In this document: positions 8,612 to 16,731 of the stretch, one piece after another
Layout of the letters: every line of letters begins with the position of its first letter
Position numbering within the stretch: the first letter of the stretch is position 1
NCBI GenBank assembly: GCA_902781215.1
Contig: CACZIO010000012.1
Location: forward strand, 1-57,819
Length of the DNA: 57,819 nt
Source of the DNA: an uncultured Lachnospiraceae bacterium
GTDB taxonomy: Bacteria > Bacillota > Clostridia > Lachnospirales > Lachnospiraceae
Reading direction: 5' to 3'
Translations under genes and position numbers: made by a program
Notes under the pieces: generated by a model
Database searches by the model: none
The model's input: only the letters and a program-made list of their open reading frames with translations
What the model was told of the DNA's origin: nothing

Positions 8612-9706
8612 ATGGATAGATTTTCGGAGATCATCGGGCAGGACATCGTCCTCTCCCATTTGCAGAACGCGCTGCGCACGGACAGTGTGTCGCACGCCTA
8701 TATACTGAACGGAGCAAAGGGCTCCGGGCGGCATATGATCGCCCGGAGTTTTTCTGCTGCCCTGCTGTGTGAGGAGAGGGAAATGCCCGGCACGGAGAAT
8801 CACCCTGTGCCGGCAGGGGCCGGGGCCGATGACCAGGAGACCTCCGTTCACATGCGCAGCCGTTGGATCGAGCCCTGCGGCCGCTGTCATTCCTGCCTGC
8901 AGGCCCTGGCCGGGACCAATCCGGACATCAAGATCCTGGAGCGGGAAAAAGAAAACAGCATCGGCGTGAATGATATCCGCAAAATGCGGACGGATGTCTG
9001 GATCCGGCCCTACAGCGCCGCCCACAAGGTCTACATCATTCCGGACGCGGAGAAGATGACCCCCGCCGCCCAGAACGCCCTGCTCAAGACGCTCGAGGAG
9101 CCGCCCTCCTACGCGGTTCTCCTCCTGCTGGACGACGGGACAGACAGCTTCCTGCCGACCATCATGAGCCGCTGTGTGACCCTGCCCCTGCGTCCCGTCC
9201 CTGAAAAGGACGTCGAGACCTGTCTGCGGGAGCGGTTCGAAGCGGATGAACAGCACGCCCGCCTCTGCGCCCGCTTTTCCGGCGGCAGCATCGGCCGTGC
9301 CGCCCTCCTGCTGGAAAATGAGCACTTTGCAGCTCTGCGCGACAGGACGATTACATTCATACGCGATATCGCGAAAAAAGACGCTGCAGATATCGCCGTT
9401 TTTGCCAAAGAGGCCGCCTCGGAGGATGAGACCCAGGACCTGATTGACTTCCTCCTGACCTGGAACCGGGATCTGCTCGTCTGCCGCAGCACCAAAAGCA
9501 CGGAAAACTTGATTTTTACAGATGAAGTACAGTATATTATAGAAGCCGCACGTGCCGCCTCCTGGCGGGGCCTTCAGGCCGCCTCCGAGGCCGTCTTCCG
9601 CGCGCGCAGGCGCCTTTTTTCAAATGTCAACGCGGAGCTCACCCTGCAGATGATGCTCCTGGAGATCCGCGCAGCTTACCGGACGGAAGAAAAAACAGCC
9701 AGATGA
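8612..9706 (+). CDS. holB: DNA polymerase III subunit delta'
   Basis: A 364-residue clamp-loader subunit. It opens MDRFSEIIGQDIVLSHLQNAL with the phosphate-loop remnant NGAKGSGRHMIA. The zinc module has its first Cys at LLCEE and the rest in CGRCHSC. Between them lies an insert of about 30 residues (GTENHPVPAGAGADDQ...) that ordinary delta' proteins lack. Further family marks are VYIIPDAEKMTPAAQNALLKTLEEPP and the SRC motif of sensor 1 (IMSRC). The protein joins gamma/tau and delta to load the sliding clamp. It heads the conserved holB-ricT-trmN6-rsmI order. The last 53 bp of the coding region are repeated twice more beyond the stop codon. No strong Shine-Dalgarno precedes ATG 8612. Confidence 0.93.
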   Translation: MDRFSEIIGQDIVLSHLQNALRTDSVSHAYILNGAKGSGRHMIARSFSAALLCEEREMPGTENHPVPAGAGADDQETSVHMRSRWIEPCGRCHSCLQALAGTNPDIKILEREKENSIGVNDIRKMRTDVWIRPYSAAHKVYIIPDAEKMTPAAQNALLKTLEEPPSYAVLLLLDDGTDSFLPTIMSRCVTLPLRPVPEKDVETCLRERFEADEQHARLCARFSGGSIGRAALLLENEHFAALRDRTITFIRDIAKKDAADIAVFAKEAASEDETQDLIDFLLTWNRDLLVCRSTKSTENLIFTDEVQYIIEAARAASWRGLQAASEAVFRARRRLFSNVNAELTLQMMLLEIRAAYRTEEKTAR

Positions 9707-9819
9707 TGCTCCTGGAGATCCGCGCGGCCTACCGGACGGAAGAAAAAACAGCCAGATGATGCTCCTGGAGATCCGCGCGGCCTACCGGATGGAAGAGAAA
9801 ACAGCCAGATAATGCTCCC
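9650..9819 (+). repeat. 53-bp tandem repeat, three copies, over the holB 3' end
   Basis: Copies begin at 9650, 9703 and 9756 with ATGATGCTCCTGGAGATCCG, and a fourth starts at 9809 before diverging. Copies 1 and 2 differ at two sites, copies 2 and 3 at two. Copy 1 is coding; the holB stop codon arises at the copy 1/2 junction, and since 53 is not a multiple of three the extra copies cannot extend the frame. Confidence 0.95.
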
Positions 9820-9906
9820 GCATTTCCGCAAAGGGTTGCAGGATTCAGCAGATAAATATCAAAAACATCAAAACATCAATATCAGAATGTAAGGATCTAT
9901 ATATCT

Positions 9907-11559
9907 ATGGAAAAGACCGAGAACGGCAAGATTAAAGTTGTCGGCGTCCGCTTCCGGACGGCAGGAAAAATCTATTATTTCGACCCGGGTGAGTTCGAGC
10001 TGACCCGCGGCAGGCATGTCATTGTGGAGACTGCCCGCGGCATGGAATATGGCTTTGTCGTCGGCAACCCCATGGAGGTCGATGCAAAGACTGTCCCGCA
10101 GCCCCTCAAGGCCGTCCTGCGCATCAGCACGCAGGAGGACGACGAGCGCGAGCAGAGAAACCGCGAAAAAGAGCGTGAGGCCTTCCGGGTCTGCCGCGAG
10201 CGCATCCGCCGCCGCAACCTGGACATGAAGCTCATCGACGCCGAATATACCTTTGACAACAGCAAGGTACTCTTTTATTTCACGGCGGACGGACGCGTGG
10301 ACTTCCGCGAGCTGGTCAAGGACCTGGCAGGCGTCTTCCGCACCCGCATCGAGCTGCGCCAGGTCGGCGTCCGTGACGAGACCAAGATCCTCGGCGGCTA
10401 CGGCAGCTGCGGACGGCCCCTGTGCTGCCACACCTGGCTGTCCGACTTCGTGCCCGTCTCCATCAAGATGGCCAAGGAGCAGAATCTGTCCCTCAACCCG
10501 GGCAAGATCTCGGGCGTGTGCGGCAGGCTCATGTGCTGCCTCAAAAATGAGGCGGAGACCTATGAGGAGCTCAACAAGGCACTTCCTCATCCCGGCGACG
10601 AAGTCGAGTCCTCTGACGGCCTCAACGGCCTCGTCGAGAGCGTCAACATCCTCCGTCAGACCGCCCGCATCATCGTCGAGGTGGATGACGAAAAGGAGCT
10701 GCATGAATATCATGTCGATGACCTGACCATCCTCCGCCGCCGCAAACGCGGCGCCAGCCGGCCTTCCATGAAAAAGAACGCCCAGCAGAACGGCGGGAAA
10801 GAAAAGGAAGGCAAAGAAGGCAAAGAAGGCGGCAGACACAGCGGCCGCGGCGGAAAAGAAGGAAAAGAAGGAAAAGAAGGCCGTGAGCCCCGCGAATCCC
10901 GCGAGGGCAGGAACGGACGCGAAGAACGCGAGGGCCGCGAAAACCGTGACGGAAACGGAGGACGTGATAATCGGGAAGGCCGCAGAGCCGCCCGGGAGAA
11001 TCGTGAGAACCGCGAAAATCGCGACGAGAGAGAAGGCCGCGAGGGCAGAAACAACCGCGAAAACCGCGAGGGCCGCGCCGGCCGCAGGGCTTCCCGTGAA
11101 AACCGTGAGAACCGCGAAGAGCGTGAAGGCCGTGAGGACAGAAGCGGCCGCGAAGAGCGTGAGGGCCGTGAAGAGCGCGAAGGCCGCGAGAGCAGAAGCA
11201 GCCGCAGACGCCGCGAACGTGAGCGCCGCCGCATGAACGCTGCAGGCGAGACAGCCGGCGAAAACAAGCCCGTCCCTGCAGATGCTGCTGAGCAGGCAGC
11301 AACTCCGGCATCCGCCCCTGCCTCTGCGCAGGCAGCAACGCCGGCGGCTGCCCCTGGATCCGTACCTGCCTCTGCGACGGAAGCAACTCCGGCATCCGCC
11401 CCTGAATCCGCACCTGCCTCTGCGCAGGAATCAGCGCCGGCATCCGCTCCTGAACCCGCGCCTGCAGCACCTGCAGCCACGGCAATTCCTGCCGCCCCTT
11501 CACAGGAAAATGCAGCTGCTCCCGCACAGGATAATGCAGCTGCGCCTGCGCAGGAATAA
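9907..11559 (+). CDS. ricT: PSP1-domain protein RicT (YaaT) with giant low-complexity tail
   Basis: Residues 1-285 are a standard PSP1/YaaT protein: IKVVGVRFRTAGKIYYFDPG, TKILGGYGSCGRPLCCHTWL, and CGRLMCCLKNE with the clustered cysteines of the family. In Bacillus, RicT works with RicA and RicF as an Fe-S-containing complex that directs RNase Y processing and helps sporulation and competence phosphorelay. Here the usual about 275 residues double to 550. Residues about 290-435 are Gly/Glu/Arg/Asn repeats (REGRENRE-like), and about 440-550 are Ala/Pro/Ser repeats (SAPASAQ-like). The first tail is strongly charged and probably disordered, possibly RNA-binding. AAGGA lies upstream of ATG 9907. 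The stop is 3 bp before the next gene, so the two are translationally linked. Confidence 0.92.
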   Translation: MEKTENGKIKVVGVRFRTAGKIYYFDPGEFELTRGRHVIVETARGMEYGFVVGNPMEVDAKTVPQPLKAVLRISTQEDDEREQRNREKEREAFRVCRERIRRRNLDMKLIDAEYTFDNSKVLFYFTADGRVDFRELVKDLAGVFRTRIELRQVGVRDETKILGGYGSCGRPLCCHTWLSDFVPVSIKMAKEQNLSLNPGKISGVCGRLMCCLKNEAETYEELNKALPHPGDEVESSDGLNGLVESVNILRQTARIIVEVDDEKELHEYHVDDLTILRRRKRGASRPSMKKNAQQNGGKEKEGKEGKEGGRHSGRGGKEGKEGKEGREPRESREGRNGREEREGRENRDGNGGRDNREGRRAARENRENRENRDEREGREGRNNRENREGRAGRRASRENRENREEREGREDRSGREEREGREEREGRESRSSRRRRERERRRMNAAGETAGENKPVPADAAEQAATPASAPASAQAATPAAAPGSVPASATEATPASAPESAPASAQESAPASAPEPAPAAPAATAIPAAPSQENAAAPAQDNAAAPAQE

Positions 11560-11562
11560 GCC

Positions 11563-12489
11563 ATGGCACAGAATCAGAATATGGAAACTGCCGGTAAGGC
11601 CAGCCACTCCCCTGCCGGGGATCTGTGCCGTCCCGGCGAAAGAATTGATGATTTACAGAGAAACGGGCTGAGGATCCTTCAGGATCCCGCCCGCTTCTGT
11701 TTTGGCATGGATGCAGTGCTGCTCGCCTCCTACGTGCAGATGAAAAAGGCGCGCCGCGCCCTGGACCTGGGGACGGGAAACGGCATTCTGCCCCTGCTGC
11801 TGTCCGCACGCACGGACTGTGCCCACCTGACGGGGCTGGAGATCCAGCCCGCCAGTGCAGACCTGGCCGCCCGCAGTGTCGCCCTCAACGGCCTCGAAGA
11901 CCGCATCAGTATTGTGCAGGGCGATATCCGCGAGGCCGGCCGCCTCTTTAAGGCGGCTTCCTTTGACTTCATAACCTGCAATCCCCCCTACCGTCCGACC
12001 GGTACCGGCAGGGTCTCGGGGAAAAAGCAGGCGGCGGCTGCCTCCGCAGCCGAGGGAGAAATACAGGCCGCCGGCACCGGCAGAGTTCCGGGACAAGACC
12101 AGCTGACTGGGATAGACCAATCAGCGGAAAACGGAGGCAAAGCAGATCTGCTGGAATCCTTCGACCCGCGCGCCATTGCCCGCCACGAGCTGCTCTGCAC
12201 ACTGGATGACGTCGTGAGTGCCGCGGCAAAGCTCGTGCGTCCCGGCGGACATTTCTACCTCGTCCACCGGCCCCTCCGCCTGGCGGAGATCCTGACGAAA
12301 CTCACCCTGGCGGGACTCGAGCCCAAGCGCATGCGCCTGGTCTATCCCCATGTGGATGAGGCCCCCAACATGGTACTCCTCGACTGCGTCCGCGGCGGCG
12401 CACCCGAACTGCGCGTCGAGCCGCCCCTCATCGTCTACGAGAAGGACGGCAGCTACACGCCGGAACTCAGAAGACTTTACTACGAGTAA
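11563..12489 (+). CDS. trmN6: tRNA1(Val) (adenine37-N6)-methyltransferase family protein
   Basis: A 308-residue class I SAM methyltransferase of the YabB/YfiC group, which methylate N6 of A37 in tRNA-Val. The opening RIDDLQRNGLRILQDPARFCFGMDAVLLASY is characteristic. Motif I is DLGTGNGILPLLLS and the catalytic N6-amino motif IV is NPPYRPTG. After NPPY comes an insert of about 50 residues containing a duplicated GTGRVSGKKQ / GTGRVPGQDQ block, before the family resumes at AIARHELLCTLDDV. The insert lies next to the active-site loop, so activity may be affected or the loop may be tolerated. It follows ricT by 3 bp and belongs to the same operon. Confidence 0.88.
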   Translation: MAQNQNMETAGKASHSPAGDLCRPGERIDDLQRNGLRILQDPARFCFGMDAVLLASYVQMKKARRALDLGTGNGILPLLLSARTDCAHLTGLEIQPASADLAARSVALNGLEDRISIVQGDIREAGRLFKAASFDFITCNPPYRPTGTGRVSGKKQAAAASAAEGEIQAAGTGRVPGQDQLTGIDQSAENGGKADLLESFDPRAIARHELLCTLDDVVSAAAKLVRPGGHFYLVHRPLRLAEILTKLTLAGLEPKRMRLVYPHVDEAPNMVLLDCVRGGAPELRVEPPLIVYEKDGSYTPELRRLYYE

Positions 12490-12507
12490 ACTGAAAAAAG
12501 GATGATC

Positions 12508-12610
12508 TGAGCGACTTCAGGAATCTGATTGAGTTGATTGAGTTGATTGACTTGAGTGATTTCAGTATCTGAGCAGTCTAAGTGATTTCAGTAATTCTAT
12601 AATTTGAGAA
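12508..12610 (+). repeat. short 9-bp-type tandem repeat between trmN6 and rsmI
   Basis: TTGATTGAG-like units repeat three to four times from about 12527 to 12555, followed by two copies of a longer AGTGATTTCAGTA motif. Similar in period to the array upstream of patB. No gene is apparent here. Confidence 0.7.
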
Positions 12611-12662
12611 AACAATAGCAGAATTGACAGAATTTCCGATTTTTTATAAGGAAGAACCAATT

Positions 12663-13517
12663 ATGCCCGGAACCCTCTACCTGTGCGCCACTCCGATCGG
12701 GAACCTCGGCGACATCACGCAGCGCGTCCTCGACACCCTGAATGAGGTCGATCTGATCGCGGCGGAAGACACCCGCAATACCCTCCGTCTGCTCAATCAT
12801 TTTGATATCAAAAAGCCCATGACCAGCTATCATGAGCACAACAAATACGAGAAAGCGCAGGAACTCCTGCGCCGGCTCCATCAGGGGGAGAATATCGCCG
12901 TGGTCACCGACGCGGGAACGCCCGCCATCTCCGACCCGGGCGAGGTCCTGGCCGCCCTCTGCATCGAGGACGGCATCCGCGTGACCTCCCTCCCCGGCGC
13001 CTGTGCCCTGATCACTGCGCTGACTATGTCCGGCATGCCCGCCCGGCGCTTCTGCTTCGAGGGCTTTCTCCCCTCCGACAAATCGGACAAGAAGGAGCGT
13101 CGCAGGATCCTGGACCAGCTCCGGACGGAAGAGCGGACCATCATCCTCTATGAAGCACCCCACCATCTGCGAGCCACGCTGGCAGACTTACGCGACAGTC
13201 TGGGCGGCGACCGCCGGATCACCCTCTGCCGCGAGCTGACCAAACGCTTTGAGGAGGCCCTGCCCTTCACCCTCGATTCCGCCATTCATTATTACGAGGA
13301 AAACGACCCGCGCGGCGAATATGTTCTCATCCTTGCCGGCGCCGACCCCGCGCAGCTCCAGAGTCAGACCCGCGCTGCCTACGAGACCCTCTCCATTGAG
13401 GACCACATGCAGCAGTACCTCGACCAGGGCCTCACGCAGAAAGAAGCCATGCGCCGCGTCGCCGCTGACCGCGGCCTTTCCCGCCGCGACATCTACCAGC
13501 AGATCAAGGTCAGATGA
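12663..13517 (+). CDS. rsmI: 16S rRNA (cytidine1402-2'-O)-methyltransferase
   Basis: A 284-residue tetrapyrrole-methylase-fold enzyme that 2'-O-methylates C1402 in the decoding centre of 16S rRNA using SAM. ATG 12663 is preferred to the in-frame ATG at 12624 because AAGGAAG precedes it and the product then opens MPGTLYLCATPIGNLGDIT, the canonical start. Other family marks are EVDLIAAEDTRNTLRLLNHF, VVTDAGTPAISDPGE, SLPGACALITAL and FEGFLPSDKSDK. The C-terminal RsmI HTH region (LSIEDHMQQYLDQGLTQKEAMRRVA) is present, so length is full. It is the last member of the holB-ricT-trmN6-rsmI block. Confidence 0.95.
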   Translation: MPGTLYLCATPIGNLGDITQRVLDTLNEVDLIAAEDTRNTLRLLNHFDIKKPMTSYHEHNKYEKAQELLRRLHQGENIAVVTDAGTPAISDPGEVLAALCIEDGIRVTSLPGACALITALTMSGMPARRFCFEGFLPSDKSDKKERRRILDQLRTEERTIILYEAPHHLRATLADLRDSLGGDRRITLCRELTKRFEEALPFTLDSAIHYYEENDPRGEYVLILAGADPAQLQSQTRAAYETLSIEDHMQQYLDQGLTQKEAMRRVAADRGLSRRDIYQQIKVR

Positions 13518-13812
13518 ATGGTTTGATCGGAAATGAACCTGTATTGCATGGGATCGATCAATGATTCCTCAAATGCGCTCATACAGTGCGCTCATATACG
13601 GTTTCGCCTGAAAACGCAAAATAATTATAGCTGTCCTTTTGCGGATGTGTCAGAATAGACGAGAACAAAGAACAAAAGATGCTGCAAATATATCAGGCAG
13701 AGGATAGCTGAAGAAAAGAGAAACCGGAACAGAATAAAGAAGCAGAAAGACCTGAAAAGCAAAACAGTAAAGGAATTAGGGGAAAAGGAAACAGAAAAGG
13801 AGAGCAGATATT

Positions 13813-14484
13813 ATGAAGCAGATGCTGAAACTGGCGCCGTCGATCCTCTCGGCGGACTTCAAGAACCTTGGCGCGGACATCAAGGCAGTGGAAGAGGGCG
13901 GTGCCCACTATCTCCACATTGATGTCATGGACGGTGTTTTTGTCCCGTCCATTTCTTTTGGAATGCCCGTCATCAAATCGATCCGCAGCGCCACCGGCAT
14001 GGTCTTTGACGTGCACCTGATGATCGTCGACCCCATCCGCTATATCGAGGAGTTTGCAAAATCCGGCGCCGACCTCATTACCTTCCACCTGGAGGCGGCG
14101 GAGGATCCGCAGGCAGTCATCGATGAGATCCGCAGGCACGGCTGTAAGGTCGGTATCTCCATCAAACCCAGGACACCCTTCGAGGATGTCGCGCCTTACA
14201 TGGACAAGGTCGATATGCTCCTCGTTATGACCGTCGAGCCCGGTTTCGGCGGCCAGAAGATGATGCCCGAGACCCTGGGCAAGGTCCGCGCCGCCCGCGA
14301 TTATGTGACGGAAAAAGGTCTCCCGACCGATATTCAGGTTGACGGCGGCGTCAAATACGACAACCTCCACCTCTTCCTCGAGGCGGGCGCCAATATTTTC
14401 GTTGCTGGCAGCGCCGTCTTCGGCGATGATCCCCTTGGAAACACCAGAAAATTCTGCGAGTATCTGGCAGAAAAGCAGGGCTGA
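13813..14484 (+). CDS. rpe: ribulose-phosphate 3-epimerase
   Basis: A 223-residue TIM barrel that interconverts ribulose 5-phosphate and xylulose 5-phosphate in the pentose phosphate pathway. Visible marks: KLAPSILSADF, the metal-binding HIDVMDG, FDVHLM, DMLLVMTVEPGFGGQ and the phosphate-binding VDGGV plus NIFVAGSAVFG. All catalytic positions appear intact and length is normal. AAAAGGAGAG lies 9 bases before the ATG. It is a single gene closed by a strong terminator. The 295 bases before it hold no gene; the only visible structure is a duplicated GTGCGCTCATA. Confidence 0.95.
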   Translation: MKQMLKLAPSILSADFKNLGADIKAVEEGGAHYLHIDVMDGVFVPSISFGMPVIKSIRSATGMVFDVHLMIVDPIRYIEEFAKSGADLITFHLEAAEDPQAVIDEIRRHGCKVGISIKPRTPFEDVAPYMDKVDMLLVMTVEPGFGGQKMMPETLGKVRAARDYVTEKGLPTDIQVDGGVKYDNLHLFLEAGANIFVAGSAVFGDDPLGNTRKFCEYLAEKQG

Positions 14485-14566
14485 ACATCACTGTGAATTG
14501 TGAGATTTTCTGCAGGGGAGAGAGGCGGGACTGACCGCCAACTGCGAGAGCCTGACAGGAAAAGTT

Positions 14567-14612
14567 AAAAAACTTCCGAATAACCATATCTGTGGTTTTC
14601 GGAAGTTTTTTC
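14567..14612. terminator. strong terminator between rpe and the AI-2E permease gene
   Basis: AAAAAACTTCCGAA and, after one bulged T, AACCA pair with TGGTT and TTCGGAAGTTTTTT. A T-run on both strands fits termination of both convergent genes. Confidence 0.9.
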
Positions 14613-14679
14613 TATGCGTATGTTTTTCCAACGGTATTTGCTTTTTTCCAGCATCAGCTGTTTATTTTGGGATCATTCA

Positions 14680-16173
14680 TTATAAAGGCTGATCCGCAGC
14701 AATTTTCGCGGTGTCACCTGCCGCCTCCCCGGCAGCGGTGTCTGCGGCGGCTTCTGCTTCCAGATTTATCGTATCAGCCTCAGCCCCCGCATTTTCACTT
14801 GAAGCTTCCGCAACAGTCTCTCCTGCTTCTGCATCCGCAGCGTTTCCCGCCGCCTCCCCGGCAGCGGCCTTGGCGGATTCGATGGCTGCGACGGCAGCAG
14901 CGGCGGCTTCTCCTGCTGCCTGCGCGGCTGCTGCGGCTTCCCCTGCAGCCTGGGCGGCGGCTTCTCCTGCAGCCTGTGCAACGGCTTCTGCAGTGATGCC
15001 GGACGCGGCTTTCATTCCTGAAAGCGCGGCTTCCCGCTGTTTGCGGCGCTCATTTTTCTGGATCTCCAGATTTTTGAGGACGTAATCGTGGTAGACGTAG
15101 TCACCAATTGCGGCGAAAGGAATCGCCAGAAGGATGCCGGCAACGCCCAGGAGCCGGCCGCCGACCACGAGGGCAATCAGGATCCAGACGGAGGAGACGC
15201 CCAGCTGTTCGCCGAACAGGCGGGGCTTGATCACATAGCCGTCGACGGTCTGCAGGACCAACGTGAAAAGAAGGAACCACAGCGCGTAGACGGGCTTGAC
15301 CAGGACCAGGATAAAGGCGCCGATCACCGCGCCCGCCATGGGGCCGAAGGTCGGAGCCAGGTTGGTGACGCCGACGACCACCGAAATGATCGCGACATAG
15401 GGCATCTGCATGATGACCATAAAGACCCAGTTCAGCAGGCCGATGATCATGCCGTCCAGGAGGTCGCAGGCAATGTAGCGGATCAGGATCGTGTTGCAGC
15501 GCCGCCAGAAGGAGGCCGAGCTGGCATACACGCCCGAGGGCAGGAGCGCGTGCAGCAGGCGCAGGAAGCCGTACCGCAGGTTCCGGCCGTCCAGCATCAG
15601 ATAGATCGCCAGAATAAAGGAGATGATCCAGTCAAAGAGCTTGGCGCCGAAGCCGTAGGATGCGTTTACGATCTTGTTCAGATTCTCCGGCAGGATCCGC
15701 GAGATTGACTGCAGCATCTCATCACTGGAGCTGATGAACTGGGACAGGTCGATGTCGTGGTGTGCCGCGAAGCTGCTCAGCTGGCGCATGAACTGCTGGA
15801 AGGAGAGTACATAGATATTCAGGTTTCCGACGAACATCACGATACTGTCGATGACCTGCGGGACCAGCGCCACCATCAGGATCACAAAGAACAGGACCAC
15901 GGACAGGACAGCCAGCAGGACCGACAGCGTGTGCCGCAGCTTTTCCTGCTCGACTCTGTGCAGCACGTATTTGGAGTACATGTCGACCAGGGGCGCCATC
16001 ACATAGGCGATCACCAGGGCCATGAAGACCGGCGAGCCGATCTTCCAGATCCCTGCCAGCAGATGCCCCAGGACGTTCAGATGCGTCAGCACCATATACA
16101 GCACGACCGCCGAGCACAGCGCCACTGTATAAGCAACCCATTTTTCTTTTAACAAATCCTTGTCAAATTTCAT
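14680..16173 (-). CDS. AI-2E family permease with Ala-rich repeat tail
   Basis: A 497-residue polytopic membrane protein of the AI-2E/YdbI/TqsA/PerM superfamily. Up to about residue 380 it follows the family: a short N-terminus, paired helices near residues 15-70, a long amphipathic stretch, and a C-terminal helical bundle with the conserved PxxGxxxG-type segments (VTNLAPTFGPMAGAVIGAF, VSSVWILIALVVGGRLLGVAG). Members export small molecules or act as Na+/H+ antiporters; the substrate cannot be assigned. Residues about 395-497 are a low-complexity cytoplasmic tail of AQAAGEAAA-type repeats that the family lacks. GAGAAGGA lies before ATG 16173. Confidence 0.88.
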   Translation of the reverse strand: MKFDKDLLKEKWVAYTVALCSAVVLYMVLTHLNVLGHLLAGIWKIGSPVFMALVIAYVMAPLVDMYSKYVLHRVEQEKLRHTLSVLLAVLSVVLFFVILMVALVPQVIDSIVMFVGNLNIYVLSFQQFMRQLSSFAAHHDIDLSQFISSSDEMLQSISRILPENLNKIVNASYGFGAKLFDWIISFILAIYLMLDGRNLRYGFLRLLHALLPSGVYASSASFWRRCNTILIRYIACDLLDGMIIGLLNWVFMVIMQMPYVAIISVVVGVTNLAPTFGPMAGAVIGAFILVLVKPVYALWFLLFTLVLQTVDGYVIKPRLFGEQLGVSSVWILIALVVGGRLLGVAGILLAIPFAAIGDYVYHDYVLKNLEIQKNERRKQREAALSGMKAASGITAEAVAQAAGEAAAQAAGEAAAAAQAAGEAAAAAVAAIESAKAAAGEAAGNAADAEAGETVAEASSENAGAEADTINLEAEAAADTAAGEAAGDTAKIAADQPL

Positions 16174-16176
16174 CGA

Positions 16177-16259
16177 TTGAATCCTTCTCAGGCGTCCCGC
16201 ATTGAAAATGCCAGGTAAGTTGAATCCTTCTCAGGCGTTCTGCATTGAAAAACGTCAGG
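16177..16259. repeat. 43-bp direct repeat upstream of the permease gene
   Basis: TTGAATCCTTCTCAGGCGT...GCATTGAAAA...CAGG occurs at 16177 and again at 16220. The first copy contains the ribosome-binding region of the permease gene (minus strand), so the duplication adds a second GAGAAGGATTCAA upstream. Confidence 0.9.
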
Positions 16260-16365
16260 TCAGTAGGAATTGACCGTCCGGACAACACTGATGGTCCGGA
16301 TGAAAACACTACATTAGTATATGCGAAAAACAGAGAAACTGCAATCGTGCCCCTGCGCCTTGAGA

Positions 16366-16475
16366 ATGGGACAGAACCGGGAGAACTGACCCGGGCCTTA
16401 CCTGCCTGAATCGTCCAGGCCGACTCTGGCATTTCACTGCCAAAAGAACCGGAAGAACCGTCCCTGCCGGTATAT
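16366..16475. repeat. dispersed repeat cluster upstream of pckA
   Basis: Contains GGGACAGAACCGGGAGAACTG near 16369 and AAAGAACCGGAAGAACCGTCCCTGCCGGTA near 16443. It is a degenerate, partly inverted member of the family inside the 558-base gap that precedes pckA. Confidence 0.65.
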
Positions 16476-16575
16476 TGTTGAACAATTCGGCCTGTTCGGG
16501 CAGGGCGGATCGGTGAAATGGCAGGAAATTCGCATATTTTCGCATAATTATAGAAGAAAAGCGATATCCAGTCGG

Positions 16576-16604
16576 TTGCGTTTACGCCTTCTTCTGTATA
16601 TAAT
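16576..16604 (+). promoter_or_regulatory. sigma-A-type promoter of pckA
   Basis: TTGCGT, a 17-base spacer and TATAAT lie 122 bases before the pckA start. The leader between contains a duplicated GTCTGTC(C/T)TATT(A/T)CCAAT block and three TTTCAAGAR repeats, which could be regulatory. Confidence 0.8.
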
Positions 16605-16731
16605 GTCACACAGGAAAAAGTCTGTCCTATTACCAATGATAAGGTCTGTCTTATTTCCAATATATAATTTCAAGAGGCTATAAGATTGGTTTCAAGAGTT
16701 ACAAGAAAAGTTTCAAGAAAGAGGTATGAGA

